The position numbers were made by a program, and so were the translations under genes. This document shows positions 7,095 through 15,425 of a stretch of DNA of 15,598 bases, piece after piece. The notes beneath the pieces were generated by a model. That model saw only the letters and a list, made by a program, of their open reading frames with translations, had not been told where the DNA came from and ran no database searches. Position 1 is the stretch's first letter, and each line of letters starts with the position of its first letter. Origin of the DNA: RPQK01 sp041946865 (GTDB taxonomy: Bacteria > Acidobacteriota > UBA6911 > RPQK01); assembly GCA_041946865.1 (NCBI GenBank), contig JBHGBF010000270.1:1-15598 (forward strand), in the 5' to 3' direction.

Positions 7095-7282
7095 ATGCGC
7101 GGGCTGCACATACAGGCGGACAGGATTTCACGTCGGGGGTTTTGAAGGGAATCGGCGGCGCCGCGCTGGTGCCGGTCTCCTTTCGTCGCGCCGCTGGCCC
7201 GATTGACCGCCGGCAGCCGGTTCGCCGACACAATCCCGTGCTCACGGCTGCGTCTGTGGATCTGACAACAAGACCCACTTAG
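7095..7282 (+). pseudogene. Frameshifted remnant with a twin-arginine signal peptide
   Basis: From the ATG at 7095 the frame reads MRGLHIQADRISRRGF and stops at TGA 7143. Shifting one base at the T4 run (7140-7143) continues LKGIGGAALVPVSF. Together they make a canonical Tat leader, SRRGFLKGIGGAALVP, broken by one missing T. The shifted frame runs to a TAG at 7280 but soon becomes arginine-rich and resembles nothing I recognise. It therefore looks like the 5' end of a Tat-exported protein whose body has been lost. It starts 12 bases after the SDR stop, so the two were probably co-transcribed. The parent family cannot be identified. A sequencing error could explain the frameshift but not the missing body. 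Confidence 0.5.
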
Positions 7283-7317
7283 GTTTGATGGTGTTGGCTT
7301 TAGGTTTTCGGACCGGC

Positions 7318-7346
7318 TTGCGATACGGCGCTCACTGGAGTAAATT
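7318..7346 (+). promoter_or_regulatory. Promoter giving a leaderless transcript
   Basis: TTGCGA (7318-7323, four of six to the -35 consensus), a 17-base spacer and TAAATT (7341-7346, four of six to the -10 consensus). The ATG at 7353 follows after 6 bases, so the mRNA would start at the start codon. GGAG at 7337-7340 is 12 bases from the ATG, too far for a good ribosome site. Confidence 0.4.
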
Positions 7347-7352
7347 CTCGCC

Positions 7353-8042
7353 ATGAAAAAAGCGCTTCTTTTGATGATCGCGACGCTTCTGACCTCCGCA
7401 GTTCCCGCCAAAGACAAGTTCTACGAGAAGCCCTTCAACCAGTGGAAGAAGGGAGATGTCTTCAAGGTCCTGAACGACTCCCCGTGGGCCAAGCAGCAGA
7501 CCTTTGCATCGGCGGTTGGCGGCAAAGGGTCGGGAGTCGGCGGAGAGAAAGAGCTGTTCAGCCAGTACACGATCCGCTTTTTCAGCGCCCGCCCGGTCCG
7601 CGAGGCGTACGTCCGAATGATGCAGCTCATGAACAACTATGATTCGATGTCCAAGGAGCAGAAAGCCGCTTTCGACGTCAGAATGGCCAAGCCGCTCGCC
7701 ATGGATTTCGGTGATGAAATCATCGTGGCCGGTGAGTTTGCGACCAATGACCCGGAGAAGCGGATGAGCATCGATCGGGAGCTGAAGCAGAAAACGGCGG
7801 AGGAGTTCAAGCAGTCGGTTTACCTGATCAGCGATCGACTCGGGCAGGTGCAGATCAAGGCCTATTACCCCCCTTCGCCTGACGGCACCGGTTTCAAGTT
7901 TGTTTTCCCGCGCACGGTTGACGGCAAGCCCCTCGTCTCGGCCGAAGACAAGGAAGTGACTTTCAAGTGGTGGTTCTGGGACCAGCTGACGATCAGCTAC
8001 AAGGTCAAGGACATGATGCACAACGGGAAGCTGGAGTTCTAG
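7353..8042 (+). CDS. Secreted protein of unknown function (229 residues)
   Basis: Not assigned to a named family. The N-terminus MKKALLLMIATLLTSAVPA is a clear Sec signal peptide, with likely cleavage before KDKFYEK. The mature protein opens with KPFNQWKKGDVFKVLNDSPWAKQ, a block I recall from many hypothetical acidobacterial secreted proteins (W, about ten residues, then a VLNDSPWA motif). The middle is alpha-helical and lysine-rich (residues 85-155). The C-terminal third (YYPPSPDGTGFKFVFPR onward) looks beta-rich and ends KVKDMMHNGKLEF. There is no cysteine, no membrane segment beyond the signal, and no catalytic motif that I can name. It is a single-gene unit with its own predicted promoter, placed between decayed genes and the TonB receptor. 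It is probably a periplasmic or secreted soluble protein. Confidence 0.8.
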   Translation: MKKALLLMIATLLTSAVPAKDKFYEKPFNQWKKGDVFKVLNDSPWAKQQTFASAVGGKGSGVGGEKELFSQYTIRFFSARPVREAYVRMMQLMNNYDSMSKEQKAAFDVRMAKPLAMDFGDEIIVAGEFATNDPEKRMSIDRELKQKTAEEFKQSVYLISDRLGQVQIKAYYPPSPDGTGFKFVFPRTVDGKPLVSAEDKEVTFKWWFWDQLTISYKVKDMMHNGKLEF

Positions 8043-8248
8043 ACGGACGCCGGAGAGAGCGCAGGCCGGCTGCCCGAGTGAGCCGCGCGCGGCGGGAAAA
8101 ACCTCGGCCTGTGCTCCCAGGTTTCCAAGTTTGGCAATTACCTCTTTTTAGCCTTCTCTTTACCGTCCCTTGGCCGGCGGGCATCCGTCGCGGTTTTGCG
8201 TCGGTCGCGGCTCTTTTCCGGCCTTGCCGGCACTTCCAGACGCGCCGA
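8043..8248. other. Intergenic stretch before repeat B copy 2
   Basis: No gene is seen here. GCCGCGCGCGGC (8082-8093) is a perfect 12-base palindrome followed by GGGAAAAA. A pyrimidine-rich tract spans about 8140-8165, and a small CCGGC-CTT-GCCGG hairpin is at 8218-8230. No confident promoter for the downstream receptor is visible. Confidence 0.5.
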
Positions 8249-8340
8249 CCTGTAACCGCTCAGTCTTCGCAGGGCGCGGCTCCGAAAGCGCCACAGAGCC
8301 GCAAGCGCAGCGCCTTTTGCGGAGCGCGTCGGGTTCGCGC
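8249..8340 (+). repeat. Repeat family B copy 2, fused to the TonB receptor start
   Basis: The head CCTGTAACCGCTCAGT (8249-8264) is identical to 15539-15554, and 19 of 20 bases match over 8249-8268. The second half (8293-8340) is a copy of the palindromic unit found twice at 4611-4733, running through GCGGAGCGCG and TCGGGT. The receptor signal-peptide codons continue without a gap from the end of this unit. This copy links the two repeat words (head and palindromic unit) into one element of about 90 bases. Confidence 0.75.
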
Positions 8341-8354
8341 TTCTGTGCGCGGCG

Positions 8355-11300
8355 GTGCTGATGGCTTCCATGGTCCTGGTGTATCCGCAAACCGAAGGTA
8401 CCATCAGCGGAGTCGTGAAAGACCCGACCGGTGCGGTTATCCCCGGCGCCGAGGTGGTCATCACGAACGTCGCCACAGGGGTCAAACGCACCGTCGTCTC
8501 CGATGACGCCGGTTTCTACAACGCGACGAACGTCGACGTCGGCACTTACACGGTTTCGGTGACGATGCCCGGTTTCAAGACGGCGACGTCGGACGCGGTG
8601 AAGGTTGACGTGCGCGCGAACCGCATCGTCAACATCACTCTCCAAGTTGGAGACGTTTCCGAGCAGGTGACGGTCGAAGGCGCGTCAATGGCGCAGGTTG
8701 AACTGCGAAGCGGCGAGGTGGCCAACCTCATCGCCGGCGAGCAGGTGACCGAACTGCCGTTGAACGGCCGCAGTTTCGTGCAGCTGGCCCTGCTGGTCCC
8801 GGGGGCTTCTCCGTTGGAGACCGCGAACGTGCGTTACACCGGGTTGTTCGCCGGTGTTGACATTTCGTTCAGCGGCAGCTCGCAGAATGCAAACATGTGG
8901 TTGGTGGACGGCACCAACAACGTGGACATCGGTTCGGGCCGTACGATTCTGGTCTATCCTTCGGTCGACTCCATTCAGGAGTTCAAGATTCAGAGGAACT
9001 CCTACTCTGCAGACATGGGCGCCTCTTCGGGTGCGCAGATCAACGTCGTAACCAAGAGCGGCACGAACGAGTTCCACGGAAGCCTGTATGAATTTCACCG
9101 AAACGCGGCACTGAACGCCACCGACTTCGTTCTCAATGAAGGGGGCAACAAGAAGCAGGCCCTGGTTTACAACGATTTCGGGTACAGCATTGGCGGCCCG
9201 ATCGTGAAGGACAAAGCCTTCTTCTTCTGGTCGCAGGAGTGGCGTCGTGAAGGCCGCGGCGACTCGCGTATCGCGACAGTTCCAACTGCATTGGAGCGGA
9301 TAGGTGATTTCAGCGGGTGGAACTCCCGCAACTATCCCAAACCGATCGACTGGGTCACAGGGGAGCGTTTCCCTGGAGACAAGATCCCGGCCGACCGGCT
9401 GAGCCCCTTTGGTCTGGCCTTCATGAAGCTGTATCCACTGCCTACCCGCGAGACGGCCAACGGCATCGACAACTGGATTGATGCGCCGAAGACGCCGATC
9501 AACACTCGTCAGGAGCAGATCCGTGGGGACTGGAACATCAGCGAGAGCCATTCGGTGATGGGCCGTGTGACCTTGGATTCGTGGCTGAATGGGGCGCCGT
9601 CGTACACCAAAGGCGGTCTCTGGGGTGATGACCCCTTCCCGGCCGTCGACTCCGACTGGGATCAGCCCGGGCACAGCGTGACTACCCAGTGGACCGCGAG
9701 TTTTGGCAGCGGGACGGTGAACCAGGTCGGCTGGTCCTGGTCCGGTAACGAGATCTGGATCAAGCGCGGCTCGGGAGACGCCGTCAACAAAGGCGTAATT
9801 GACGCCATTCCGGAGGTTTTCCCTGGCCCTGGAGCCGATTTCAAAGGCCCGGGGGAGACCTGGCATGTGAGTCAGGACCGGGCGCACGCCACCTTCTGGG
9901 GTGACATGTACGGCCAGAACATCTGGCATCAGCCGCCCTGGCAGAACGAGCAGGACCTCCTGGTCTGGAGAGACGACTTCTCCAAGGTCATGGGCGACCA
10001 TTCCTTCAAAGCCGGTTTCCTGTACAGCAGGAATGCGAAAGACGAAGACGTCGACGGCAACGGCAGCGCCTATTCTCCCGCTTTCTGGACGAACGGCGGG
10101 CAGGCTATTGCTGGAAACCAGGGAGGCGGCTGGGGTCCGGCTGACGCTCCCGGTCGAAACGGCATCGTCACCGGCAACGGCGTGGCGGACATGCTCCTCA
10201 AGGGAACCCATTGGGGCGGCGGGACTGAGCACAACATCAACGTGCGCAGCAGGACGCGCTGGAGAGATCATGAGACTTACTTCTCGGATACCTGGCGCAT
10301 GACTCCCCGCGTGACCCTGACCTACGGTCTGCGGTGGGCCTACCTGCCCAATCCCTACGACGACAAGGATCAGATCGGCAGCTTTGTTATGAGCCTGTAT
10401 GATCCGGCCAAGGGAACGCAGTCGGACAACGGTGTCATCAATCCCGGCAAGCTCAAGGGGCTCGATGTCGACAACCGGTCTCTGGTGAAGAACCACTGGT
10501 TGGATTTTGCGCCGAGGTTGGGGCTCGCGTGGGACCCGACCGGCAAGGGTAAATGGGCCATCCGGCTGGGCGGCGGCGTGTTCTTCAACCGTGAAGCCGT
10601 CAGCGAAGTCATCGGGATGACCAACAACCCGCCGATGCGGATTACTACAAGCTTCAACACCCGGCCTTTCGACAGCTTTCCTGTAGACACCTACTCAGGC
10701 GGCACCGGGGTCTCCGGCTTCGGCAAGGTGATCAACGGCGACACTCCGGGTAGTTACCAGTGGAACCTGACAATCGAACGGGAGGTCTGGAAAGACACCA
10801 AACTCGAGCTCGGATACGTCGCAAACCGCGGTTACAACATGCAGGGCCGCTACAACGCGAATTATGTTCCGCCGGACAAGCGCCTGCAGTTTGCGCTTGC
10901 GGAATACGACACTGGGCCCGGCAGTGGCGACACGGAAGGAGATCCCCTCCGTACGCTGTTCGCGCTGAAGGGTGACGACGACCTCTATGTGGCCAGCCGG
11001 GGGTTCGACTCCTGGTACCACTCGTTCCAGGCTTACCTGGTCAAGAGGTTCTCCAGCAATGTCTCTTACCAGGTCTCTTATACCTACGGGAAGATTCTGA
11101 CCACGGGCCGCGGCCTGGGCTACTACCAGGACAGCACCTTGTCAGATCCGACGAACATCGCTTATGACAGAGGTCTGGCCCGGTTCGACCGTCCACACAT
11201 CTTCAGCGCCAACCTGATCTACAAGACGCCGACCCTGGCGGGTCAGCACGCCTTGGTAAGAGGGATTCTGGGCGAATGGGAGACGTCGACGATCGTAACC

Positions 11301-11768
11301 ATGAATAGCGGCGTGCCTCAGCAGATCCTTTGCTGCGACAACATCAGCGGGACAGACAACAACCGTCCCGACATGATTGCTGATCCGGAGGGTCCGAAAT
11401 CGAGGCATAAGTGGTTTAACACGGCCGCTTTCGTACCGCCCTCAGAGGGCGGCAGGCTGGGCAAGTCACCTGTTTCACAGTACCGGGGCCCCGGGATCAA
11501 CAACTGGGACCTCTCGTTCATGAAGAATTTCTCAGGACTGCCCTGGTGGAACAATGAAGGCGCCCAGCTGCAGCTTCGCGCTGAGCTCTACAACGCCTTC
11601 AACCACACGCAGTTCCAGTCGGTCGACAACGACATGGGTTTTGCGGACCCGGTGATCGACGCCAATGGCCGGTTGACGAGTTATCATCTGAACAACACCG
11701 GCTTCGGGCGCATCACACGTTTCCGTGAACCCCGTGAAATTCAGGTGGCTCTGAAGATCCTCTGGTAG
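8355..11768 (+). CDS. TonB-dependent receptor, Oar-like, with carboxypeptidase-regulatory domain
   Basis: Outer-membrane transporter of 1137 residues in the frame used. In order: a short hydrophobic N-terminus; a carboxypeptidase-regulatory-like Ig fold (about 13-95, EGTISGVVKDPTGAVIPGAEV to ITLQVG); a plug (about 105-250) with VTELPLNGRSFVQL, NMWLVDGTNN and NVVTKSGTNEFHGSLYEFHRN; then a long beta-barrel ending EIQVALKILW, with the aromatic last residue expected for barrel assembly. This is the Oar/SusC-like architecture expanded in Acidobacteriota; the ligand is unknown, possibly oligosaccharide. The start is a problem. GTG 8355 and ATG 8361 leave only about ten hydrophobic residues and no basic n-region. 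The same frame is open upstream to 8256 and encodes AERVGFALLCAAVLMASMV, a full signal peptide, but has no ATG, GTG or TTG before 8355. That upstream part is repeat sequence (8249-8340). A strong terminator follows. Confidence 0.93.
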   Translation: MLMASMVLVYPQTEGTISGVVKDPTGAVIPGAEVVITNVATGVKRTVVSDDAGFYNATNVDVGTYTVSVTMPGFKTATSDAVKVDVRANRIVNITLQVGDVSEQVTVEGASMAQVELRSGEVANLIAGEQVTELPLNGRSFVQLALLVPGASPLETANVRYTGLFAGVDISFSGSSQNANMWLVDGTNNVDIGSGRTILVYPSVDSIQEFKIQRNSYSADMGASSGAQINVVTKSGTNEFHGSLYEFHRNAALNATDFVLNEGGNKKQALVYNDFGYSIGGPIVKDKAFFFWSQEWRREGRGDSRIATVPTALERIGDFSGWNSRNYPKPIDWVTGERFPGDKIPADRLSPFGLAFMKLYPLPTRETANGIDNWIDAPKTPINTRQEQIRGDWNISESHSVMGRVTLDSWLNGAPSYTKGGLWGDDPFPAVDSDWDQPGHSVTTQWTASFGSGTVNQVGWSWSGNEIWIKRGSGDAVNKGVIDAIPEVFPGPGADFKGPGETWHVSQDRAHATFWGDMYGQNIWHQPPWQNEQDLLVWRDDFSKVMGDHSFKAGFLYSRNAKDEDVDGNGSAYSPAFWTNGGQAIAGNQGGGWGPADAPGRNGIVTGNGVADMLLKGTHWGGGTEHNINVRSRTRWRDHETYFSDTWRMTPRVTLTYGLRWAYLPNPYDDKDQIGSFVMSLYDPAKGTQSDNGVINPGKLKGLDVDNRSLVKNHWLDFAPRLGLAWDPTGKGKWAIRLGGGVFFNREAVSEVIGMTNNPPMRITTSFNTRPFDSFPVDTYSGGTGVSGFGKVINGDTPGSYQWNLTIEREVWKDTKLELGYVANRGYNMQGRYNANYVPPDKRLQFALAEYDTGPGSGDTEGDPLRTLFALKGDDDLYVASRGFDSWYHSFQAYLVKRFSSNVSYQVSYTYGKILTTGRGLGYYQDSTLSDPTNIAYDRGLARFDRPHIFSANLIYKTPTLAGQHALVRGILGEWETSTIVTMNSGVPQQILCCDNISGTDNNRPDMIADPEGPKSRHKWFNTAAFVPPSEGGRLGKSPVSQYRGPGINNWDLSFMKNFSGLPWWNNEGAQLQLRAELYNAFNHTQFQSVDNDMGFADPVIDANGRLTSYHLNNTGFGRITRFREPREIQVALKILW

Positions 11769-11800
11769 TTCGGGGTCACACCTGATTGTGTAAGCCCTTG

Positions 11801-11838
11801 GGGCCGGAGATGCCTGTCGTCTCCGGCCCTTTTTCTTT
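11801..11838 (+). terminator. Strong intrinsic terminator after the TonB receptor
   Basis: GGGCCGGAGA (11801-11810) pairs perfectly with TCTCCGGCCC (11820-11829) around a 9-base loop, followed by TTTTTCTTT (11830-11838). It lies 32 bases after the receptor stop and separates it from the TPR gene. Confidence 0.93.
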
Positions 11839-11894
11839 GGCGCCGTAGAAGGCGCGCGCGAAGCGTCGGGCAGTGGTCAGGAGTTGTTTGCGGC

Positions 11895-14060
11895 ATGATT
11901 TGTCGACGAGCTATGCGGATACTGGCATTCATCCTCATATCCACTTCTTTTCTTTGCGCCCAGCAGAGCCCCGCGGAATTCATCCAGCAATTGTCGGAAA
12001 GCGCGCGGAAGGCTCTGGAAAACGAGCAATATGAGAAGGCCGAAAGTGATCTGCGCCAGATGGGCGCGATCGCGCTTGATCAGCTGGGAGTCATCTACAA
12101 CCGGTTGAACAACCCGCAGCCGGCGGAGGCAGCCTATCAGGGGGCCGTGCGCCTGTCGCCGGCCAGTTCTCTCCGGCCGCTTCTCGGATTAGCCATCGTC
12201 TATCTGAAGACCGGCCGCTACGATCTCGGGATTGAGTCCGCCCAAAAAGTCCTGGCGGTTGATATGCTCCATCCTGAGGCGCGCCACCTGCTGGGCAAGC
12301 TCTACTTCATGAAACGCCAGTACGATCTGGCTGCCCAGGAGCTGCAGCGGGCCTACCAGGCAGCGCCTGACAACCCCCGGGTCGCTTACACCCTGGCCCT
12401 CGCTTACTTGATGCAGAAACGCCTGCCTGAAGCGCAGGAGCTGTTTCGAGAGCTTTCCGTCAAGCTCGGGGACACTCCTCTGCTGCACATCTTGTCAGGC
12501 CGCGCCTTGCGCGAAGGCTATTACATCGAGGAAGCGATAGCCGAATTTCGCCGTGCGCTAGAGCTGGATCCGCGTTTCCCGCGCGCCCACTACTACATCG
12601 GGATGGCTTTTCTGGCCAGGGACGACTTGAGTCTTTTTCCCCAAGCCATGCGAGAGTTTGAAACCGAGGTGTCTCTCCACCCCGAAACGGCGCCGGCGCA
12701 TCTGATGATGGGGACCATGAGGATCTACAGAGACCGAGACCTTGCGGCCGCCGCGGTCCATTTGCGCCGGGCGGTAGAGCTGGACCCGGGCAATCCTACC
12801 GCGCACTTTTTTCTGGGTCAGGTGCTCTTCCAGTCCGGGAGAACTTCCGAAGCGATCCCGATCCTTCAGAAATCGGTAGATCTGACAACCGACCCGAGCC
12901 GGAACAGTTATTACGCCAACGCCCACTTTCTCTTGGGCCAGGCGCTTCGCAAGGCCGGGATGCAGGATCAGGCAGTCGCCCACCTCAAGCGAGCTCAGGA
13001 GCTTAAAGCAACCGGTGCGACCGCCGGCAAAAGCAATCCGGCGGACCAGGGATCGCCGCAAGCGGGCATGGGTCCTGAACTGGTCTCCCAAATGGCGAAA
13101 ACCGAGCAATCGGGGCTGCTTCTTGACATCGAACTGCCCGACCCGGAGACCCGCAAGGCGCTCGAAAGCGCCATCCCGCTCTATCGCTCCGCAGCCGCAA
13201 GCGCTTACTACCAGCTGGCTCGCCTGGAAACGCTTCGTTCGAATATCGAGCGCGCCTCCGAATACATGAACGCGACCGTCCAGTGGGACGATTCCCTTCC
13301 CGACCTGTACTTCAACCTCGGCGTAACTCATCTGAAGCTCGAACAGCCCGCCAAAGCCGCGGCCGCGCTGCTCAAGGCGCTCAAGCGAGACCCCAGGAAG
13401 CCGGAGACCAAACAGCTGCTCGCCAACCTTGCTTTGACGCTGGTTGATCGGCGTTTGGCGGACGACGCCTTACCGGTTCTTGACGCTTTGCTCCAGCTGA
13501 GCCCGCAGGTTTCCGACCTCTATCTGTTGCGCGGCCGGGTCTTTGCCCAAAAAGGGAAGTGGGACGAGGGGCTGCGGGAGCTTCAGAAAGCCCTCTCCTT
13601 GAATCCGAAGATCGCCGACGCGCATTACTACGCCGGCACCCTCCTGATTCGCCAAGGGGAACTGGACAAAGCCCGCGAGGAGTTCGAAAAGGAGCTGACA
13701 CTGAACCCGCGCCACGCCCGCGCCCTTTACCACAAGGCTTTCGTCCTGGTTTCCCAGCGGAAGCTGGAAGAGGCTATTCCTTTGCTGGAGAGCGTCATCA
13801 AAATGGAGCCTCGCTACGCCGAGCCCTACTACCAACTGGGTCGGGCGCAGACTGAAGGCAAGGACCTGCTCCTCGGGCTGGCCAACCTCGAAACGGCCGC
13901 TCATCTGAATCCGAACGCCCCTTACGTGTTTTACCAGCTGGCCCGAGCCTACACCAAGGCCCGGCGGACCGAGGATGCCGCCAAGGCGCTCGAGCGCTAT
14001 CGGGAGCTGAAGAAGGCTGAGAAAGAGGGGTCAGCCCCGCCACCGCTGGAGAGCCAGTAG
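11895..14060 (+). CDS. Secreted tetratricopeptide-repeat protein
   Basis: A 721-residue protein made almost wholly of TPR helices, a scaffold for protein contacts; no enzymatic domain is seen. The signal peptide is MRILAFILISTSFLCAQQ, using the ATG at 11913. The ATG at 11895 adds six residues (MICRRA) and has AGGAG at 11879-11883, 11 bases upstream, so I keep 11895; either is possible. Two TPR blocks, about residues 25-368 and 425-705, are separated by a Gly/Ser/Pro/Gln-rich linker (about 370-410). Typical units are AIAEFRRALELDPRFPRAHYY, PTAHFFLGQVLFQSGRTSEAI and GLRELQKALSLNPKIADAHYY-like stretches. At least a dozen units are recognisable. The C-terminus is charged, then ends GSAPPPLESQ. 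It follows the TonB receptor in the same direction but is separated from it by a strong terminator, so it is probably transcribed independently. Confidence 0.9.
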   Translation: MICRRAMRILAFILISTSFLCAQQSPAEFIQQLSESARKALENEQYEKAESDLRQMGAIALDQLGVIYNRLNNPQPAEAAYQGAVRLSPASSLRPLLGLAIVYLKTGRYDLGIESAQKVLAVDMLHPEARHLLGKLYFMKRQYDLAAQELQRAYQAAPDNPRVAYTLALAYLMQKRLPEAQELFRELSVKLGDTPLLHILSGRALREGYYIEEAIAEFRRALELDPRFPRAHYYIGMAFLARDDLSLFPQAMREFETEVSLHPETAPAHLMMGTMRIYRDRDLAAAAVHLRRAVELDPGNPTAHFFLGQVLFQSGRTSEAIPILQKSVDLTTDPSRNSYYANAHFLLGQALRKAGMQDQAVAHLKRAQELKATGATAGKSNPADQGSPQAGMGPELVSQMAKTEQSGLLLDIELPDPETRKALESAIPLYRSAAASAYYQLARLETLRSNIERASEYMNATVQWDDSLPDLYFNLGVTHLKLEQPAKAAAALLKALKRDPRKPETKQLLANLALTLVDRRLADDALPVLDALLQLSPQVSDLYLLRGRVFAQKGKWDEGLRELQKALSLNPKIADAHYYAGTLLIRQGELDKAREEFEKELTLNPRHARALYHKAFVLVSQRKLEEAIPLLESVIKMEPRYAEPYYQLGRAQTEGKDLLLGLANLETAAHLNPNAPYVFYQLARAYTKARRTEDAAKALERYRELKKAEKEGSAPPPLESQ

Positions 14061-14149
14061 GCGTGCCTCGCCGGATAGCCGCTCAAGAAGACGGACAACC
14101 GGCCCCGAAATGCGGTCGCAGTGAGACGCCGCCGATCGAGGACGTGAAT

Positions 14150-14170
14150 GAGTAGCGCGGCTCGCTACTC
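14150..14170. terminator. Hairpin between convergent genes, overlapping a stop codon
   Basis: GAGTAGCG (14150-14157) pairs with CGCTACTC (14163-14170) around CGGCT. It contains the TAG stop of the minus-strand pseudogene (14165-14167) and lies 90 bases after the TPR stop. No T-tract follows in either direction. The remaining 14061-14149 shows nothing else. Confidence 0.4.
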
Positions 14171-15417
14171 GGCGGTCTCTTGCCGCTGCTCGGCCAACTG
14201 CCGCCGTCGCTCGAGATCCGGCTGGCCGTTTTCCACCTCGCGCTCGAGCCCGATGACCCGGTAACCCGACCCATCTTCTTTCAAGGAGACCACCACGGGT
14301 TTACCCCAATCCGGGTCCTTCCGACTGGTGGTTCGACATTCGACGTTTCAGCAGCCAGGTTCGCGAAGACCAGTCGCAGCCCGTTCGGCTCCCGGCGCAC
14401 CTCGAACCGGTCGGCCGGATTCATTTTTGACAGGTGGTAGCTCAGGATCTTGTCACGGCGATCCAGGAGGGTGTTGAGCAGGTATCTTTCGGCCTCCGGA
14501 TCGGACAACCGGCCTTCCTTGACTACCGCCCTGACGATCTCGTCCGAGAATCGGCTGAGGATGGCCGCAGCCCAGAAGGCGTCGTCAAGGCGCATCCGCT
14601 CAAAGGCCGGATTCAGGTAGTCGGGCCGCCACAACTCCGGGCGGAAGTGCCGCGCCTCGAAGTTCCCGACCGAGGGGTAATCGGGGTACTCGATGCTCTG
14701 CCATTCTCGTTCCCACAGCCCGAGGCTCAGGATCGACCTGGCGATTTTGCCCCATTCCACCGAGTATTCATGCCCCACCCGGGGCCGCTGCGGTCCAGAC
14801 GCTCCGCTTCCCAGGGTGGTCCCGAAGCCGATCAGGTAATGCTTGACATAGCCCTTGTCTTCCTTTCCGACAAAGACGTCCAGGGTGTTGATGGCATCGA
14901 TGTCGACGTGGTTCAACCAGGAACAGAACAGTCGCAAGGCCCGTAATTCCCGCCGGTTTTCATGAGGGATAATGTCATTCGGCTCAACTGCGCGCCAACC
15001 CTTGGCTGTCTTGCCTAACGCCTTCGGCGTAAAAAAACGTTCACACATCGGTCTTGGAATCCGTAATCTCCCAGGGGGATGTCATATCGGGACCGTCACC
15101 TCGATTCGGCCCCCTGACCACGTCCGTTAACGACATCTTTCCGGCCCCTATGCGGTTTTCGAACCAGGAGGAATCGGGCACGCCGCCCACGGTATTGACG
15201 TTTGCCGCCGGGACGATTTCTCCACGCGCTTCCGGCCAGACGAGCTCTCAAGAAAGTCGGAGTTCTCGCTTCTTTGAACCGCCACTGGTTTCTGAATCAG
15301 TATCTGGGCCTCCTGCCAGAGGGGATCGTCCGGATAAAACCGTTGCCAGGAGCGCTCGGCGGCTATCCCGAACACCAGGAACCCGACTGGAACAGAGAGC
15401 GCCACCCATTTCTTCAT
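14165..15417 (-). pseudogene. Broken gene of a large uncharacterised secreted-protein family
   Basis: Pieces of one protein lie in order on the minus strand. Piece 1 (15417 to about 15245) is MKKWVALSVPVGFLVFGIAA, a signal peptide, then WQRFYPDDPLWQEAQ. Piece 2, in another frame (about 15240-15050), contains NVNTVGGVPDSSWFENRIG and SLTDVVRGPNRGDGPD. It is cut at 15049 by repeat family A. Piece 3 (about 14990-14330) begins NDIIPHENRRELRALRLF and includes FCSWLNHVDIDAINTLD, KHYLIGFGTTLGSG and NPAFERMRLDDAFWAA. Piece 4, after another frameshift near 14320-14335, is DPDWGKPVVVSLKEDG then YRVIGLEREVENGQPD, ending at TAG 14165. Intact relatives, as I recall them, are about 600-700 residues and have a further several hundred residues between pieces 2 and 3. 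AGGAGA before the ATG and a 6-base-scale gap to the upstream beta-barrel gene show a former operon. Function unknown. Confidence 0.75.
15000..15049 (-). repeat. Dispersed repeat family A, copy 2, inside a broken gene
   Basis: This is the partner of 1-49. On the minus strand it begins GATGTGTGAACG, has the A/T run one base longer than copy 1, and contains the same ACGCC-TTC-GGCGT hairpin (15018-15030). It lies exactly where the flanking gene loses its central region. The frame of the downstream gene piece stays open through the repeat, encoding CERFFTPKALGKTAKGW, so an ATG at 15048 could start a shortened product that begins with repeat-derived residues. It may extend left to about 14990. Confidence 0.75.
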
Positions 15418-15425
15418 AGTCTCTC

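Noticed and set aside
8685..10496. 603-codon open frame on the minus strand
   Set aside because: It lies entirely inside the TonB receptor, whose protein has clear family motifs. The minus-strand product is low in recognisable structure and follows from high-GC codon bias.
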